From CAZXCQ01 sp964639275 (GTDB lineage Bacteria; Desulfobacterota; DSM-4660; Desulfatiglandales; Desulfatiglandaceae): 11,554 nucleotides of DNA. The first letter of the stretch is position 1, and each line of letters opens with the position of its first letter. This document shows positions 1 through 7,356 of the stretch, piece after piece. Below the pieces are notes generated by a model, which made no database searches, had not been told where the DNA came from, and was given only the letters and a program-made list of their open reading frames with translations. The stretch spans positions 1 to 11,554 of the forward strand of contig CAZXCQ010000202.1 of assembly GCA_964639275.1 (NCBI GenBank), written 5' to 3'. Position numbers and translations under genes: made by a program.

Positions 1-93
1 TTCCTTCTCAACTACCAAGCATGCTTCAGACAGGTATCCCCGTGAACGGTTACAATCTTTGTTACCCTTTTTCTGGCGGTTTTTGCGGCCACC

Positions 94-1194
94 ATGGGGG
101 CGGGCCTGGTGGTGCCGCTTCTCCCTGTGTATGCCCACGAACTGGGGGCCGGGGCGTTTCAGATAGGCCTTATCTTTGGTGCCTTTTCTCTGACAAGGAC
201 GATCTTTGTCCCCTATTTTGGGGGACTATCTGATCGAAAAGGGAAAAAGCCATTGCTCACGTCAGGGCTGTTTATATATTTTTTTCTCTCCCTCCTCTAT
301 GCGGCTTCAGGCAGTGTGGAGTCTCTGATCCTTTTGAGGCTGGGGCAGGGCTTTGCATCGGCCATGATACTTCCGGTGGCCCAGGCCTATGTGGGGATCA
401 TAACCCCAATCCAGAAGGCAGGACGTATCATGGGCCTTTTTAATATGTCCCTGTACGGAGGGCTGAGCATCGGCCCCCTGCTGGGAGGGGTCCTAAAGGA
501 TCTATTCAATATCAAGGTCTCATTCATGAGCATGGGAGCGCTGAGCCTTTCGGCCTTTTTTCTTTGCCTGCTGTTGCTTCCACCGGAAAAGAGGGCAGAC
601 AGGGAAGGACCTCGTTCCTGGAGAAACTCTCTTCCCGATATGGAACTGTTGAAAAACCGTTCGGTCTTCTCCCTCTTTGCCTTCAGGGCCTGCTTCACCA
701 CCTGTATTGGCATCATTTGGGCCTTTTTGCCCTTGCTCGCGAGCACAAAACTGGCCCTGTCCAGTTCTGCCATTGGTATCGTAATAATGACAAATGTATT
801 TGTGGCGGGTATCTTCCAGGTACCCATGGGTTATCTGGCTGATCGATTCAGCAAAACAGCCCTGACCGTGGCAGGAGGAATCATCGCGGCCCTATCCGTC
901 CTCTATCTCAACAGGGCCTTTTCCTTTGGGGAACTGGTCGCTGCAAACGCCATCCTTGGGCTGGCAGGCGGTATATCCCTTCCTGCCATAATGGCACTGG
1001 GAGTCATCGAGGGCCGACGAACCGGTGCCATGGGATCGCTGATGGGGCTCCTTGCCCTGGGACACAGTCTCGGTATGCTGGCAGGTCCGCTTCTTGCCGG
1101 TGCACTCATCGACTTTGCCTCGTTTGGAACGGTCTTTATTATGGGGGCGATCATCGTGGGGGCAGGTACGGCCCTCTTTGTTTGGGGTCATTGA
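94..1194 (+). CDS. MFS transporter, N-terminus uncertain
   Basis: This is a major facilitator superfamily membrane transporter, probably a proton-driven drug or metabolite exporter; the substrate cannot be told. About 11-12 hydrophobic segments span the 366 residues. The loop between helices 2 and 3 carries the family motif A (GGLSDRKGKK, about residues 43-52), and the matching second-half loop reads GYLADRF, so both six-helix halves are present. The ATG at 94 lies inside the first helix: the frame stays open and hydrophobic from 46 (IFVTLFLAVFAAT precedes the Met), but an in-frame TGA at 43-45 stops it, and no ATG, GTG or TTG lies between. The true start is therefore missing, either through an indel near 42-58 or use of a rare start codon. 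The product is shorter than the usual 390-420 residues. The next gene begins 3 bases after the stop. The family call is secure; the start is not. Confidence 0.85.
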   Translation: MGAGLVVPLLPVYAHELGAGAFQIGLIFGAFSLTRTIFVPYFGGLSDRKGKKPLLTSGLFIYFFLSLLYAASGSVESLILLRLGQGFASAMILPVAQAYVGIITPIQKAGRIMGLFNMSLYGGLSIGPLLGGVLKDLFNIKVSFMSMGALSLSAFFLCLLLLPPEKRADREGPRSWRNSLPDMELLKNRSVFSLFAFRACFTTCIGIIWAFLPLLASTKLALSSSAIGIVIMTNVFVAGIFQVPMGYLADRFSKTALTVAGGIIAALSVLYLNRAFSFGELVAANAILGLAGGISLPAIMALGVIEGRRTGAMGSLMGLLALGHSLGMLAGPLLAGALIDFASFGTVFIMGAIIVGAGTALFVWGH

Positions 1195-1197
1195 CTC

Positions 1198-1434
1198 ATG
1201 GTCGAATCACATGGTCTTATAGAAGTTGACCTCTTTCCCAAAGAGGTGGATAGTCTGGATCATCCTGAAGTCGCCCGTTTTAAGAGACTGCTTGAAGAGG
1301 TGGCCGAGGAATACCACTGCCGCCTCCTGTCTCTTGATATTGATGCTGGCACCGTGATCTTTTCCTTTGACAGCCATGAGCTAATGGCAGATATCCTGAA
1401 GATCCTGCAAAATGACCGACCAGATAAGACTTGA
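1198..1434 (+). CDS. Small hypothetical acidic protein
   Basis: This encodes a 78-residue soluble protein that I do not recognise. It has no signal peptide, membrane segment or cysteine cluster (a single Cys). The composition is acidic in the first half, with a likely amphipathic helix (EVARFKRLLEEVAEEYHC), followed by a beta-rich stretch (LLSLDIDAGTVIFSFDS) and a final helix, which would suit a small alpha/beta domain. It starts 3 bases after the MFS stop and its last 23 bases overlap the start of the tRNA methyltransferase gene, an arrangement that suggests translational coupling within one transcript. The Shine-Dalgarno sequence is weak (GGGG about 10 bases upstream). Its position between two clear genes without a gap, and the regular alpha/beta pattern, support a real gene. 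Function is unknown. Confidence 0.7.
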   Translation: MVESHGLIEVDLFPKEVDSLDHPEVARFKRLLEEVAEEYHCRLLSLDIDAGTVIFSFDSHELMADILKILQNDRPDKT

Positions 1435-2173
1435 AAATATCGGTATTGTTCTTGTAAGCCCCCAAATTCCCGAGAACATCGGCTCGGTGGCCCGGGCCAT
1501 GAAAAATATGGGACTCACCCGCCTTACCCTGGTAAATCCCAAGGAATGTGATCTCTCCCGCGTACTCAAGACCGCAACCGGAAGCTCAATCGATCTGATT
1601 GAAGAGATGGAGGTCTGCTATGATCTCAAAGAGGTCCTGGGACCCTACCGCTATGTGGTCGGAACAACGGCCAGGATCGGTTCGATCCGCCCGGCAATGA
1701 CCCAGCCCCGGCAGCTCGCCCGCGATCTCATTCCCATCTCTCAAGACAACCCGGTGGCTCTCCTTTTCGGCCCTGAGGACCGCGGGCTCTCCAATGAGGA
1801 TCTCACCCATTGCCACACCATCGCCACAATCCCCACAGCAGACTTTTCTTCCCTGAACCTCGCCCAGGCCGTGATGCTCTTCTGCTATGAGATATTTCTC
1901 GCATCCATCAAAGATGGCCCTGAGACCCTGCCGCGGCTCGCCAACAGCTTCGAACTGGAGGGGATGTACGGGCACCTCAAGGATGTGTTGACAAAGATCG
2001 GATTCCTCGACCCTCAAAATCCCGAACACTGGATTCTCAACATCAGGCGTTTTTTATCAAGGCTCCCTTTGCGGGCCAAAGAGGTACGGATCATCCGAGG
2101 TGTTTGTCGGCAGATAGATTGGTACACGGAACAGCTGGAAAAGATAAGAGGGCAGAATCGGAGGGGTGGTTAG
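1412..2173 (+). CDS. trmJ: tRNA (cytidine/uridine-2'-O-)-methyltransferase, TrmJ family
   Basis: This SpoU/SPOUT-class enzyme methylates the 2'-OH of ribose using S-adenosylmethionine. TrmJ acts on nucleotide 32 of the tRNA anticodon loop in the cytoplasm. All three SPOUT motifs are visible: motif 1 NIGSVARAMKNMG (residues 22-34, with Arg28 as the expected catalytic base region), motif 2 LLFGPEDRGLS (117-127) and motif 3 IPTADFSSLNLAQAV (140-154), the last two forming the knotted cofactor site. A C-terminal helical tail with RFLSRLPLRAKEVRIIRGVCRQI matches the TrmJ-type dimerisation extension. The length of 253 residues is close to E. coli TrmJ (about 246). The start at 1412 places IGIVLVSPQIPENIG at the expected distance from the N-terminus and overlaps the upstream gene by 23 bases. 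The exact target nucleotide is inferred from the family; another TrmH-like target is possible. Confidence 0.9.
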   Translation: MTDQIRLENIGIVLVSPQIPENIGSVARAMKNMGLTRLTLVNPKECDLSRVLKTATGSSIDLIEEMEVCYDLKEVLGPYRYVVGTTARIGSIRPAMTQPRQLARDLIPISQDNPVALLFGPEDRGLSNEDLTHCHTIATIPTADFSSLNLAQAVMLFCYEIFLASIKDGPETLPRLANSFELEGMYGHLKDVLTKIGFLDPQNPEHWILNIRRFLSRLPLRAKEVRIIRGVCRQIDWYTEQLEKIRGQNRRGG

Positions 2174-2216
2174 ACTCCCGCCCCTCATTTGGCCATGATA
2201 TCGAGCCTCTTTCCGC

Positions 2217-2245
2217 TTGACACCCAACCGGGTACCTCCTATATT
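2217..2245 (+). promoter_or_regulatory. Candidate sigma-70 promoter
   Basis: A perfect -35 hexamer TTGACA (2217-2222) is followed after exactly 17 bases by TATATT (2240-2245), five of six matches to the -10 consensus. It lies 44 bases after the trmJ stop and 326 bases before livK. Transcription would begin near 2252, immediately ahead of the foldable segment at 2250-2340. The match is strong by eye, but no experimental support can be given here. Confidence 0.6.
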
Positions 2246-2251
2246 GGCAGG

Positions 2252-2379
2252 GTATAGACTTGGATTCCACCCGTACTCATTCAATTTATGAATGTACCCT
2301 TCAATCTATGGATTTGAAGGTATCAAGTCTAATCCAACCCGCTATTTATCGCCAAAAAGACCCCGGGCGATCGTTTTTT
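2252..2379 (+). ncRNA. Candidate structured leader or small RNA
   Basis: Between the promoter above and a terminator-like hairpin lies a stretch that can fold as a three-way junction. P1 pairs 2255-2263 with 2323-2331 (TAGACTTG against CAAGTCTA, plus one G-U). P2 pairs CATTCA 2278-2283 with TGAATG 2289-2294 around a 5-base loop, extended by GTA 2273-2275 with TAC 2295-2297. P3 pairs CCTTCAA 2298-2304 with TTGAAGG 2314-2320, closed by two more pairs around TATG. P2 and P3 abut with no linker, which would permit stacking. GGGT 2250-2253 can pair with ACCC 2337-2340 outside P1. I do not recognise a known riboswitch or sRNA consensus. It could be a free-standing RNA of about 128 nt or the front of a long livK leader. 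The fold is by hand, so chance pairing remains possible. Confidence 0.35.
2348..2379 (+). terminator. Terminator-like hairpin with T6 tract
   Basis: ATCGCC (2348-2353) can pair with GGCGAT (2366-2371) across a 12-base loop, and TTTTTT (2374-2379) follows after two bases. The stem is only six pairs and the loop is large, so it would be a modest intrinsic terminator. It could end trmJ transcripts, end the candidate RNA that begins near 2252, or act as an attenuator ahead of livK. Confidence 0.4.
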
Positions 2380-2570
2380 GATATATTGAAGAGCCCACAC
2401 CCTGAACATAAGAATAGACCCCGTGGTTTTCCCTGTCGAACCCATATGACTGAAGATTTTTCTTTTCAGCGTTAGAATTAAAGATATGGAAACATGGCTT
2501 GAACAAGCCTGATTCAGAGTCATCTTTTCTCATTTAACACACTAACCACTTAGAAGAAGGAGGGAGAGAC
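2380..2570 (+). promoter_or_regulatory. livK upstream region and ribosome binding site
   Basis: This is non-coding and AT-richer than its surroundings. A strong Shine-Dalgarno sequence AAGGAGGG (2557-2564) sits 6 bases before the livK ATG and fixes that start. TAGAAT (2473-2478) resembles a -10 box but has only a poor -35 (CTGAAG, 2450-2455), so a second promoter here is weakly supported. A short GGCTT/AAGCC hairpin (2496-2509) has no T tract. I see nothing else. Confidence 0.55.
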
Positions 2571-3851
2571 ATGAAGAGAAACGTCTTGGGAATTCTGGTG
2601 GTCCTCTTGGCGGTATCGTTGTTTATCCTGCCGGGGGGGAAGGCATTGGCACAGGCACCCATAACCATTGGCTGCCCCCTCTCTTTGGCCTATCTATACG
2701 GATGGGATGCGGAGAGGGCAATCAGGCTGGCCGTTGAACAGATCAACGCCAAGGGAGGTGTCAATGTGCGGGGAAAGAAACGTCCCTTCAATGTGGAGGT
2801 GATGGAGACCCGCGACCTCGAGCCGGGTGTTCCGGTCAGTGAGGCGCTCCTGGCGCTTGAAAAGCTGATACTCGAAAAAAAGGCCGATTTTATCATAGGG
2901 GGTCCGGTACGGTCCGAAGCGGGCCTGGCGGCCATGGATCTGTTGTCAAAATACAAGAAGGTCTCGATCCTCTCCACCGGTGTCCTGACGCCCAAGTACC
3001 ACGTACGGGTCGAAAAGGAATATGATAAATTTAAGTACTGCTTCCGGATCACCGGTGAGGCCAAATGGCTGGTTAAGGAGATCGTGACCTGTCTCATTGA
3101 TATCAACAAACGCTTTGGTCTTGACAGGCTGTTTATCATGATACAGGACGTGGCCCATGCCCGGGCCGGGGGAGGCATCATTGCAAAGATTATGGCGAAG
3201 AAGGGATGGCATGTGATTGGCAAGCCCGAGATTTATCCCACCGGGGCGTCTGATTTTTCCATGGGCTTGCTCAAGGCCAGGCGGGAAAAGGCCGATGTCA
3301 TTGTCATCTGGATGGATATGCCCGAGACCTCGATCCTGCTCAAGCAGTGGTATGACATGAAGATACCGGCCCTGCCATTTGGCTCCATCATTGCCGCGGC
3401 AGAACAGCCCGGGTTCTGGAAGGCCACCGAGGGGAAGGGCGAATACTGTATTGCCAATGTGGTCAATGCCGGAAATGCCCCGTCCAAGGCCTCCCCCTGG
3501 ACCATGGAGTTTGTGGATGCCTATATCAAAAAGTGGGGGTTAGAACCCGAGGGATATGGGACCTCCAGCAGCTATATGGCGGTCTATGTATTAAAAGATG
3601 CCATTGAAAGGGCAGGCTCCCTGGATTCGGATGCGGTTGTGGCAGCCCTTGAAAAGACCGACATGATGGGGGTCTACGGCCGAATAAGGTTTACCCCCAA
3701 AGGCCATCAGATTATCCCCAGTCTCGACCCAAAAGAGGGGGCTGTGGGGACGCTTTTCCAGTGGCAGGACGGAAAAAGGGTGGTGGTATTCCCGCCCAAG
3801 ATTGCAGAGGGGCAGATCAAGCTGCCACCCTGGATGAAGGCAAAAAAGTAG
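2571..3851 (+). CDS. livK: Liv-type ABC transporter substrate-binding protein
   Basis: This is the periplasmic solute-binding component (type 1 periplasmic-binding fold, Leu/Ile/Val-BP family) of the importer encoded downstream. An N-terminal signal peptide is plain: MKRN, a hydrophobic core (residues 5-20), then an Ala-X-Ala cleavage region near residues 25-29 (ALAQA). There is no lipobox Cys. The mature part opens with ITIGCPLSLAYLYGWDAERAIRLAVEQINAKGGV, the family's ligand-lobe entry in which the usual G-P-L-T-G is altered. The central FIIGGPVRSEAGLAAMDLLSKYKK is the typical segment where the ligand is tested. At 426 residues it is somewhat longer than E. coli LivJ/LivK (about 345-350 mature), as is common for the large anaerobe families. 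The ligand is unknown; relatives bind branched-chain amino acids, amides, urea or aromatic acids. The gene symbol marks position and family, not proven substrate. Confidence 0.9.
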   Translation: MKRNVLGILVVLLAVSLFILPGGKALAQAPITIGCPLSLAYLYGWDAERAIRLAVEQINAKGGVNVRGKKRPFNVEVMETRDLEPGVPVSEALLALEKLILEKKADFIIGGPVRSEAGLAAMDLLSKYKKVSILSTGVLTPKYHVRVEKEYDKFKYCFRITGEAKWLVKEIVTCLIDINKRFGLDRLFIMIQDVAHARAGGGIIAKIMAKKGWHVIGKPEIYPTGASDFSMGLLKARREKADVIVIWMDMPETSILLKQWYDMKIPALPFGSIIAAAEQPGFWKATEGKGEYCIANVVNAGNAPSKASPWTMEFVDAYIKKWGLEPEGYGTSSSYMAVYVLKDAIERAGSLDSDAVVAALEKTDMMGVYGRIRFTPKGHQIIPSLDPKEGAVGTLFQWQDGKRVVVFPPKIAEGQIKLPPWMKAKK

Positions 3852-3869
3852 TGAACCCATGACCGAATC

Positions 3870-4736
3870 ATGGAAATCCTGATCTACGGGACCATAAACA
3901 GCATCGCCCTGGCCCTGATGGCCCTGGGCTTTGCCCTGGTTTATGGGATCAGCCGGGTCCCGAATTTTGCCCACGGGTCCCTGTATGTGCTGAGCGGGTT
4001 CATCACCTGGATCTTTCTCCGGGGTCTTGGGGTAAACTACCTGCTCAGCATTATCCTGACCTTACTCACCATTGGACTGATCGGTGCTCTCCTCTACCAA
4101 TTTATCCTGATCCGGGTCCGGGGGATGGCGATCTCTGAGATCATCGCCTCCTATGCCATGGGCCTGGCCATTCTCGAGGGACTGCGCTGGGGTGGGTTCA
4201 AGGGGATGAGCTATACACTCCCGGTATTTGTGGAGGGGAGCATCTTTATCGCAGATGTCCCGGTGGACCTCCAGCGCGTGGTTGTGCTGGGTATGGGCGG
4301 GGCAGTGGTCTTCTTTCTGTGGCTCTTTACCCACTATACCCGTATCGGGCTCGCCCTTCGGGGAATGGCACAGGATGAACGCGCAGCCCTGATGCTGGGA
4401 ATCGATTCGGATCTGATGGCGGTTATCGCCATGGCCTTTGGTTCAATGCTGGCGGGTCTTGCCGGAATTCTCCTGCTGCCTCTGGGAAACATCGTGGTCG
4501 AGGCCGGCTATAATGTGCTCATCTTGGCCATTTCCGTGTGCATTGTCGGTGGTCTGGGGAGCTGGATGGGGGCGGTGGCAGCCGCCTTCCTCATCGGGTT
4601 TGCCCAGATCCTCACGATGGTCTATCTGGGGACCCACTACCAGATGGTAGTCGCCCTCTTGGCCATCATACTCACCCTCATCCTGAGACCCTCGGGGCTC
4701 TTCGGCCAGCAAAAGGAATTGGAGGAGAGGGTATAA
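3870..4736 (+). CDS. livH: Liv-type ABC transporter permease, LivH subfamily
   Basis: This is an inner-membrane permease of the Liv-type importer, 288 residues with about eight hydrophobic segments. The N-terminal signature of LivH is clear: GFALVYGISRVPNFAHGSLYVLSG (residues 20-43; compare the family's G-x-x-L-I-Y-G-x-x-x-x-x-N-F-A-H-G). A cytoplasmic loop around GMAQDERAALMLGIDSD, followed by SMLAGLAGILL, corresponds to the ATPase-contacting region. The protein ends with LRPSGLFGQ, the usual LivH tail. It starts 18 bases after the livK stop and its stop is directly followed by the livM ATG. The Shine-Dalgarno sequence is weak, so translation probably depends on ribosomes arriving from livK. 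An ATG at 3859 is out of frame and yields only seven codons before a stop. The length is normal for the family. Confidence 0.93.
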   Translation: MEILIYGTINSIALALMALGFALVYGISRVPNFAHGSLYVLSGFITWIFLRGLGVNYLLSIILTLLTIGLIGALLYQFILIRVRGMAISEIIASYAMGLAILEGLRWGGFKGMSYTLPVFVEGSIFIADVPVDLQRVVVLGMGGAVVFFLWLFTHYTRIGLALRGMAQDERAALMLGIDSDLMAVIAMAFGSMLAGLAGILLLPLGNIVVEAGYNVLILAISVCIVGGLGSWMGAVAAAFLIGFAQILTMVYLGTHYQMVVALLAIILTLILRPSGLFGQQKELEERV

Positions 4737-5753
4737 ATGCGACAAGTTGAACAGCGTCGCCGCGAGAGGCTGGACCGGGGTATCAAGGTCCGGACAGACG
4801 GCCTTTATGCCCTGATGTCCTGGCGTGAGCTATCCTATCTGACCCTGCCCCGGATGGTCTTGATCGTCGGGATGATGGCCCTGCCGTTCCTTATGCCAAG
4901 CATATACTGGCAGAGGGTTATCACCATTGTCTGCATTTACTCTCTCCTGGCCCTCAGCTTTGACTTTCTCGCCCACTATGTGGGGCTGGTATCGCTGGGC
5001 GGTGCCTTTTTTATCGGAACAGGGGGGTATCTGGCGGCCATCCTGAATACCTCATTCGGCCTCCCGCCTTTTTTGACCATCCCCATTACCACCTTGTTGG
5101 GAGGAGTCATCTGCACCGTGCTGCTGCTGCCGTGCCTCCCGCTGCGAGGGGTATATTTTGCCATTGTCACGCTCATGTACCCATTGCTCTTTGCGCGCAT
5201 CATCGAGGCCCTGGATATCCTGGGGGGAACAGACGGGATCATGGGGGTCGACAGCTTTGCCAACAGATGGATAGAACAGTACTTTGTGATTGCCATGGTC
5301 CTGTTGTTCCTCTTTGGGCTAAGACGGTTGGTGAACCTGGATCTCGGTCTGGTCCTGCGCGCCGTCAAGGACAATGACCAGGCGGTTCGCGCATCGGGAA
5401 TGAACATCACCTTTTATAAGGCCGTGGCGGTATTTATCGCAGCGGCCATGGGCTGTCTGGGGGGCGCCTGCCTCGTCCATATCTATATGTGGGCCGGTAT
5501 CTCCCAGTTTGCCCTGGATTTTTCCATCCTCCCGATTGCCGCCACCGTGATCGGGGGTGGCGGCACCCTGGTGGGGCCGGTACTGGGTTGTCTGATCCTG
5601 GTCCCCATATCGGAATTGCTGCGGGAGTTCGGGACCCTGAGGATCGTTTTCTACTGTCTGATACTCACCGGGTTTATCGTCTTTCGAAGCGAGGGGGTCA
5701 TGGTGTTTGGTGAGCGGAAGTATCACCAGTTTCAGAGGTGGGTCAAGGTATGA
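4737..5753 (+). CDS. livM: Liv-type ABC transporter permease, LivM subfamily
   Basis: This is the second inner-membrane permease, expected to pair with LivH. Of its 338 residues the first 30 or so are hydrophilic and strongly basic (VEQRRRERLDRGIKVR), an N-terminal cytoplasmic extension. About eight to ten hydrophobic segments follow. Family landmarks are LALSFDFLAHYVGLVSLGGAFFIGTGGYLAA, matching the LivM S-L-G-x-x-x-F-x-G-x-G-x-Y block, and LRAVKDNDQAVRASGMNITFYK, the cytoplasmic loop that contacts the ATPases. The GGGGTLVGPVLG stretch near the C-terminus is also typical. Its ATG immediately follows the livH TAA, with GGAGGAGAGG just upstream as ribosome binding site inside livH. The stop TGA overlaps the livG ATG, so livM and livG are likely translationally coupled. 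Confidence 0.93.
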   Translation: MRQVEQRRRERLDRGIKVRTDGLYALMSWRELSYLTLPRMVLIVGMMALPFLMPSIYWQRVITIVCIYSLLALSFDFLAHYVGLVSLGGAFFIGTGGYLAAILNTSFGLPPFLTIPITTLLGGVICTVLLLPCLPLRGVYFAIVTLMYPLLFARIIEALDILGGTDGIMGVDSFANRWIEQYFVIAMVLLFLFGLRRLVNLDLGLVLRAVKDNDQAVRASGMNITFYKAVAVFIAAAMGCLGGACLVHIYMWAGISQFALDFSILPIAATVIGGGGTLVGPVLGCLILVPISELLREFGTLRIVFYCLILTGFIVFRSEGVMVFGERKYHQFQRWVKV

Positions 5754-6538
5754 GCCACGAGACCATCCTTCAAGTACAAGAGATGACCAAGACCTTCGGG
5801 GGTGTCCTGGCCTTAAACCGGGTCAGTTTTCGTGTCAACAGGGGAGAGGTCCTGGGCATCATAGGCCCTAACGGATCCGGCAAGACCACACTGGTCAATT
5901 GTATTACCGGGTTTATCAAGGCCACAACAGGGAAGGTCTCTTTCCGGGGAAAGGATATCAGCGGCAAACCACCGCACAAGATCGCCGATATGGGGCTGAT
6001 GCGCACCTTTCAGATCATGCGCCCCTATTACAGCCTGCCGGCTTACAAGAACCTCGTCATTCCCCTGTTTTCCCCCCGGGCCAGACGCACCGGCGGGTGG
6101 AGAGGCGGTGGTAAGCTGGGAGACAGAGACACCGTGAGTATAGACATCCTGGAAGAGATCGGCTTTGAAAGGGATTCTTTTGTCCCGTACAAGACTGCCT
6201 CCACCCTCCCGACGGGTTACCTGAAAAGACTGGAACTGGCCAGGTGTCTGGCCCTGAAACCTGAAGTCATCATGTGCGATGAGGTCTTTTCGGGACTGAG
6301 CATGAGTGAAATCGCCAGCATGGTCCCCCTTATCGAGCGGTTGCAGATGGATGGGATAACCCTTGTCATGATAGAGCATCGTCTGAGGGAGCTCTTCCGC
6401 GTGGCCGGCCGGGTCATGGTCCTCAACTTTGGGGAAAAACTGGTTGAGGGGACCCCGGAGGAGGTTATGGCAAACCAAAAGGTAAAGGATGCCTATTTTG
6501 GGTCGCAAGAGGTCGAGGAGGTCATGACCTATGCTTGA
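5750..6538 (+). CDS. livG: Liv-type ABC transporter ATP-binding protein, LivG subfamily
   Basis: This is one of two cytoplasmic ATPases that drive the importer, 262 residues. Walker A is GPNGSGKTT (39-47), the Q-loop glutamine is in RTFQ (Gln88), Walker B is VIMCDE (173-178) and the H-loop histidine is in MIEH (His210). Two regions depart from consensus: the signature reads LPTGY (153-157) where LivG proteins usually have LPYGQ and other ABC proteins LSGGQ, and DEVFSGLS replaces the usual DEPAAGLN. All catalytic positions remain, so activity is likely. I prefer the ATG at 5750, which overlaps the livM stop as ATGA and has GAGGTG (5735-5740) 9 bases upstream, over an in-frame GTG at 5738 that would add four residues inside livM. 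The last eight bases overlap livF. Confidence 0.92.
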   Translation: MSHETILQVQEMTKTFGGVLALNRVSFRVNRGEVLGIIGPNGSGKTTLVNCITGFIKATTGKVSFRGKDISGKPPHKIADMGLMRTFQIMRPYYSLPAYKNLVIPLFSPRARRTGGWRGGGKLGDRDTVSIDILEEIGFERDSFVPYKTASTLPTGYLKRLELARCLALKPEVIMCDEVFSGLSMSEIASMVPLIERLQMDGITLVMIEHRLRELFRVAGRVMVLNFGEKLVEGTPEEVMANQKVKDAYFGSQEVEEVMTYA

Positions 6539-7277
6539 GGCCACCCGCCTGATGGTCTTCTACGAAAACATGCTGGCGCTTAACAACGTCTTCATCAGGT
6601 GTAAAGACAATCAGATCGTTGGGGTCTTCGGGGCCAATAGCGCCGGTAAATCGACCCTCATGTATACCCTTTCGGGCATAATAGAGGACATCAAGAAAAA
6701 GGAACAGATGGCCGGGGGGGAGCGGATCACCGTATTGGGCCATATCACCTATCTCGGGGAAGATGTGACCGATCTAAAACCGAGCCAGCGGGCCAAAAAG
6801 GGGATCGTCCTCTGCCCTGAGCGAAGGCGGATATTCCCCGAGAGCAATGTGCTGGAGAATCTCCGTATCGGTGCCTATCTGGCCAGGCCCTCCCAGGCCA
6901 GGCAGACCCTCGAGTATGTCTTTGGGATATTCCCCGCCCTCGAAAAACTCAAGAAGAGGACCGGGGGCTTTTTGAGCGGGGGGGAGCAGCAGATGCTGGC
7001 CATAGGCCGGGCCCTCATGGCACAACCCAAGCTCCTCCTCCTTGATGAGCCGCTCCTCGGCCTTAGCCCGCTGATGCAGGCCACACTCGTCCGGGCCACC
7101 AAAGAGATCCGGGATGAACAAGAGATCTCCATCATTGTGACGGAACAGTACGCCCGACCGGTCTTGCCGATCGTGGACTATGCCTTTATCCTCGAAAACG
7201 GGTCTGCCGTCCTTGCGGGAACCAGGGACGAATTGATGAGAAATCCGGATGTCCGATCCGCCTATTTTGGGGTCTAA
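6531..7277 (+). CDS. livF: Liv-type ABC transporter ATP-binding protein, LivF subfamily
   Basis: This is the second cytoplasmic ATPase, 248 residues, expected to heterodimerise with LivG. Walker A is GANSAGKST (34-42), the signature is the canonical LSGGE (148-152), Walker B is LLLLDEP (168-174), and the position of the H-loop histidine holds glutamine in VTEQ (203-206), which is normal for LivF. It keeps the LivF hallmark PERRRIFPESNVLENL (96-111). Between Walker A and the Q-loop region it has an extra lysine-rich piece (about residues 52-70, EDIKKKEQMAGGERITVLG) that makes this part longer than in typical LivF proteins. The ATG overlaps the livG stop by eight bases. No hairpin with a T tract follows the stop, so the transcript may continue into the ligase gene. 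Confidence 0.92.
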   Translation: MLEATRLMVFYENMLALNNVFIRCKDNQIVGVFGANSAGKSTLMYTLSGIIEDIKKKEQMAGGERITVLGHITYLGEDVTDLKPSQRAKKGIVLCPERRRIFPESNVLENLRIGAYLARPSQARQTLEYVFGIFPALEKLKKRTGGFLSGGEQQMLAIGRALMAQPKLLLLDEPLLGLSPLMQATLVRATKEIRDEQEISIIVTEQYARPVLPIVDYAFILENGSAVLAGTRDELMRNPDVRSAYFGV

Positions 7278-7286
7278 ACCATTTTT

Positions 7287-7319
7287 GATTTTGGATTTTC
7301 GATTTTCGATTTTGGATTG
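7287..7319. repeat. 7-bp tandem repeat, four units plus partial
   Basis: In the 96-base gap after livF, the unit GATTTT(G/C) repeats four times in register (7287-7293, 7294-7300, 7301-7307, 7308-7314), then GATTG. The seventh base alternates G, C, C, G, so the order is mirror-like. It is AT-rich in GC-richer surroundings. Similar short A/T heptads occur between genes in many bacteria; I know of no function for them. Confidence 0.85.
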
Positions 7320-7356
7320 TAAAATGCTGAAATCGTACCTGTGACCCTTGGGCTTT

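Noticed and set aside
21..233. 70-residue frame from ATG 21
   Set aside because: It overlaps the MFS gene in another frame; after the first dozen codons it is Gly/Cys-rich nonsense. Only its first codons may matter, as a displaced MFS start.
2255..2331. Three-way junction as a purine riboswitch
   Set aside because: The topology is similar, but P2 and P3 loops are short and lack complementarity, and the junction does not show the purine aptamer's conserved bases as I know them.
2260..2475. 71-residue open frame in the trmJ-livK gap
   Set aside because: It has no Shine-Dalgarno sequence, a low-complexity translated sequence, and covers the segment better explained as structured non-coding RNA.
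3859..3882. Seven-codon frame (MTESWKS) overlapping the livH start
   Set aside because: It has no ribosome binding site and such short frames are expected by chance; a role in coupling livK and livH cannot be shown.
5738..5749. GTG at 5738 as livG start
   Set aside because: ATG 5750 has the better-placed ribosome binding site and the common ATGA overlap with livM; the four extra residues are not needed for the domain.
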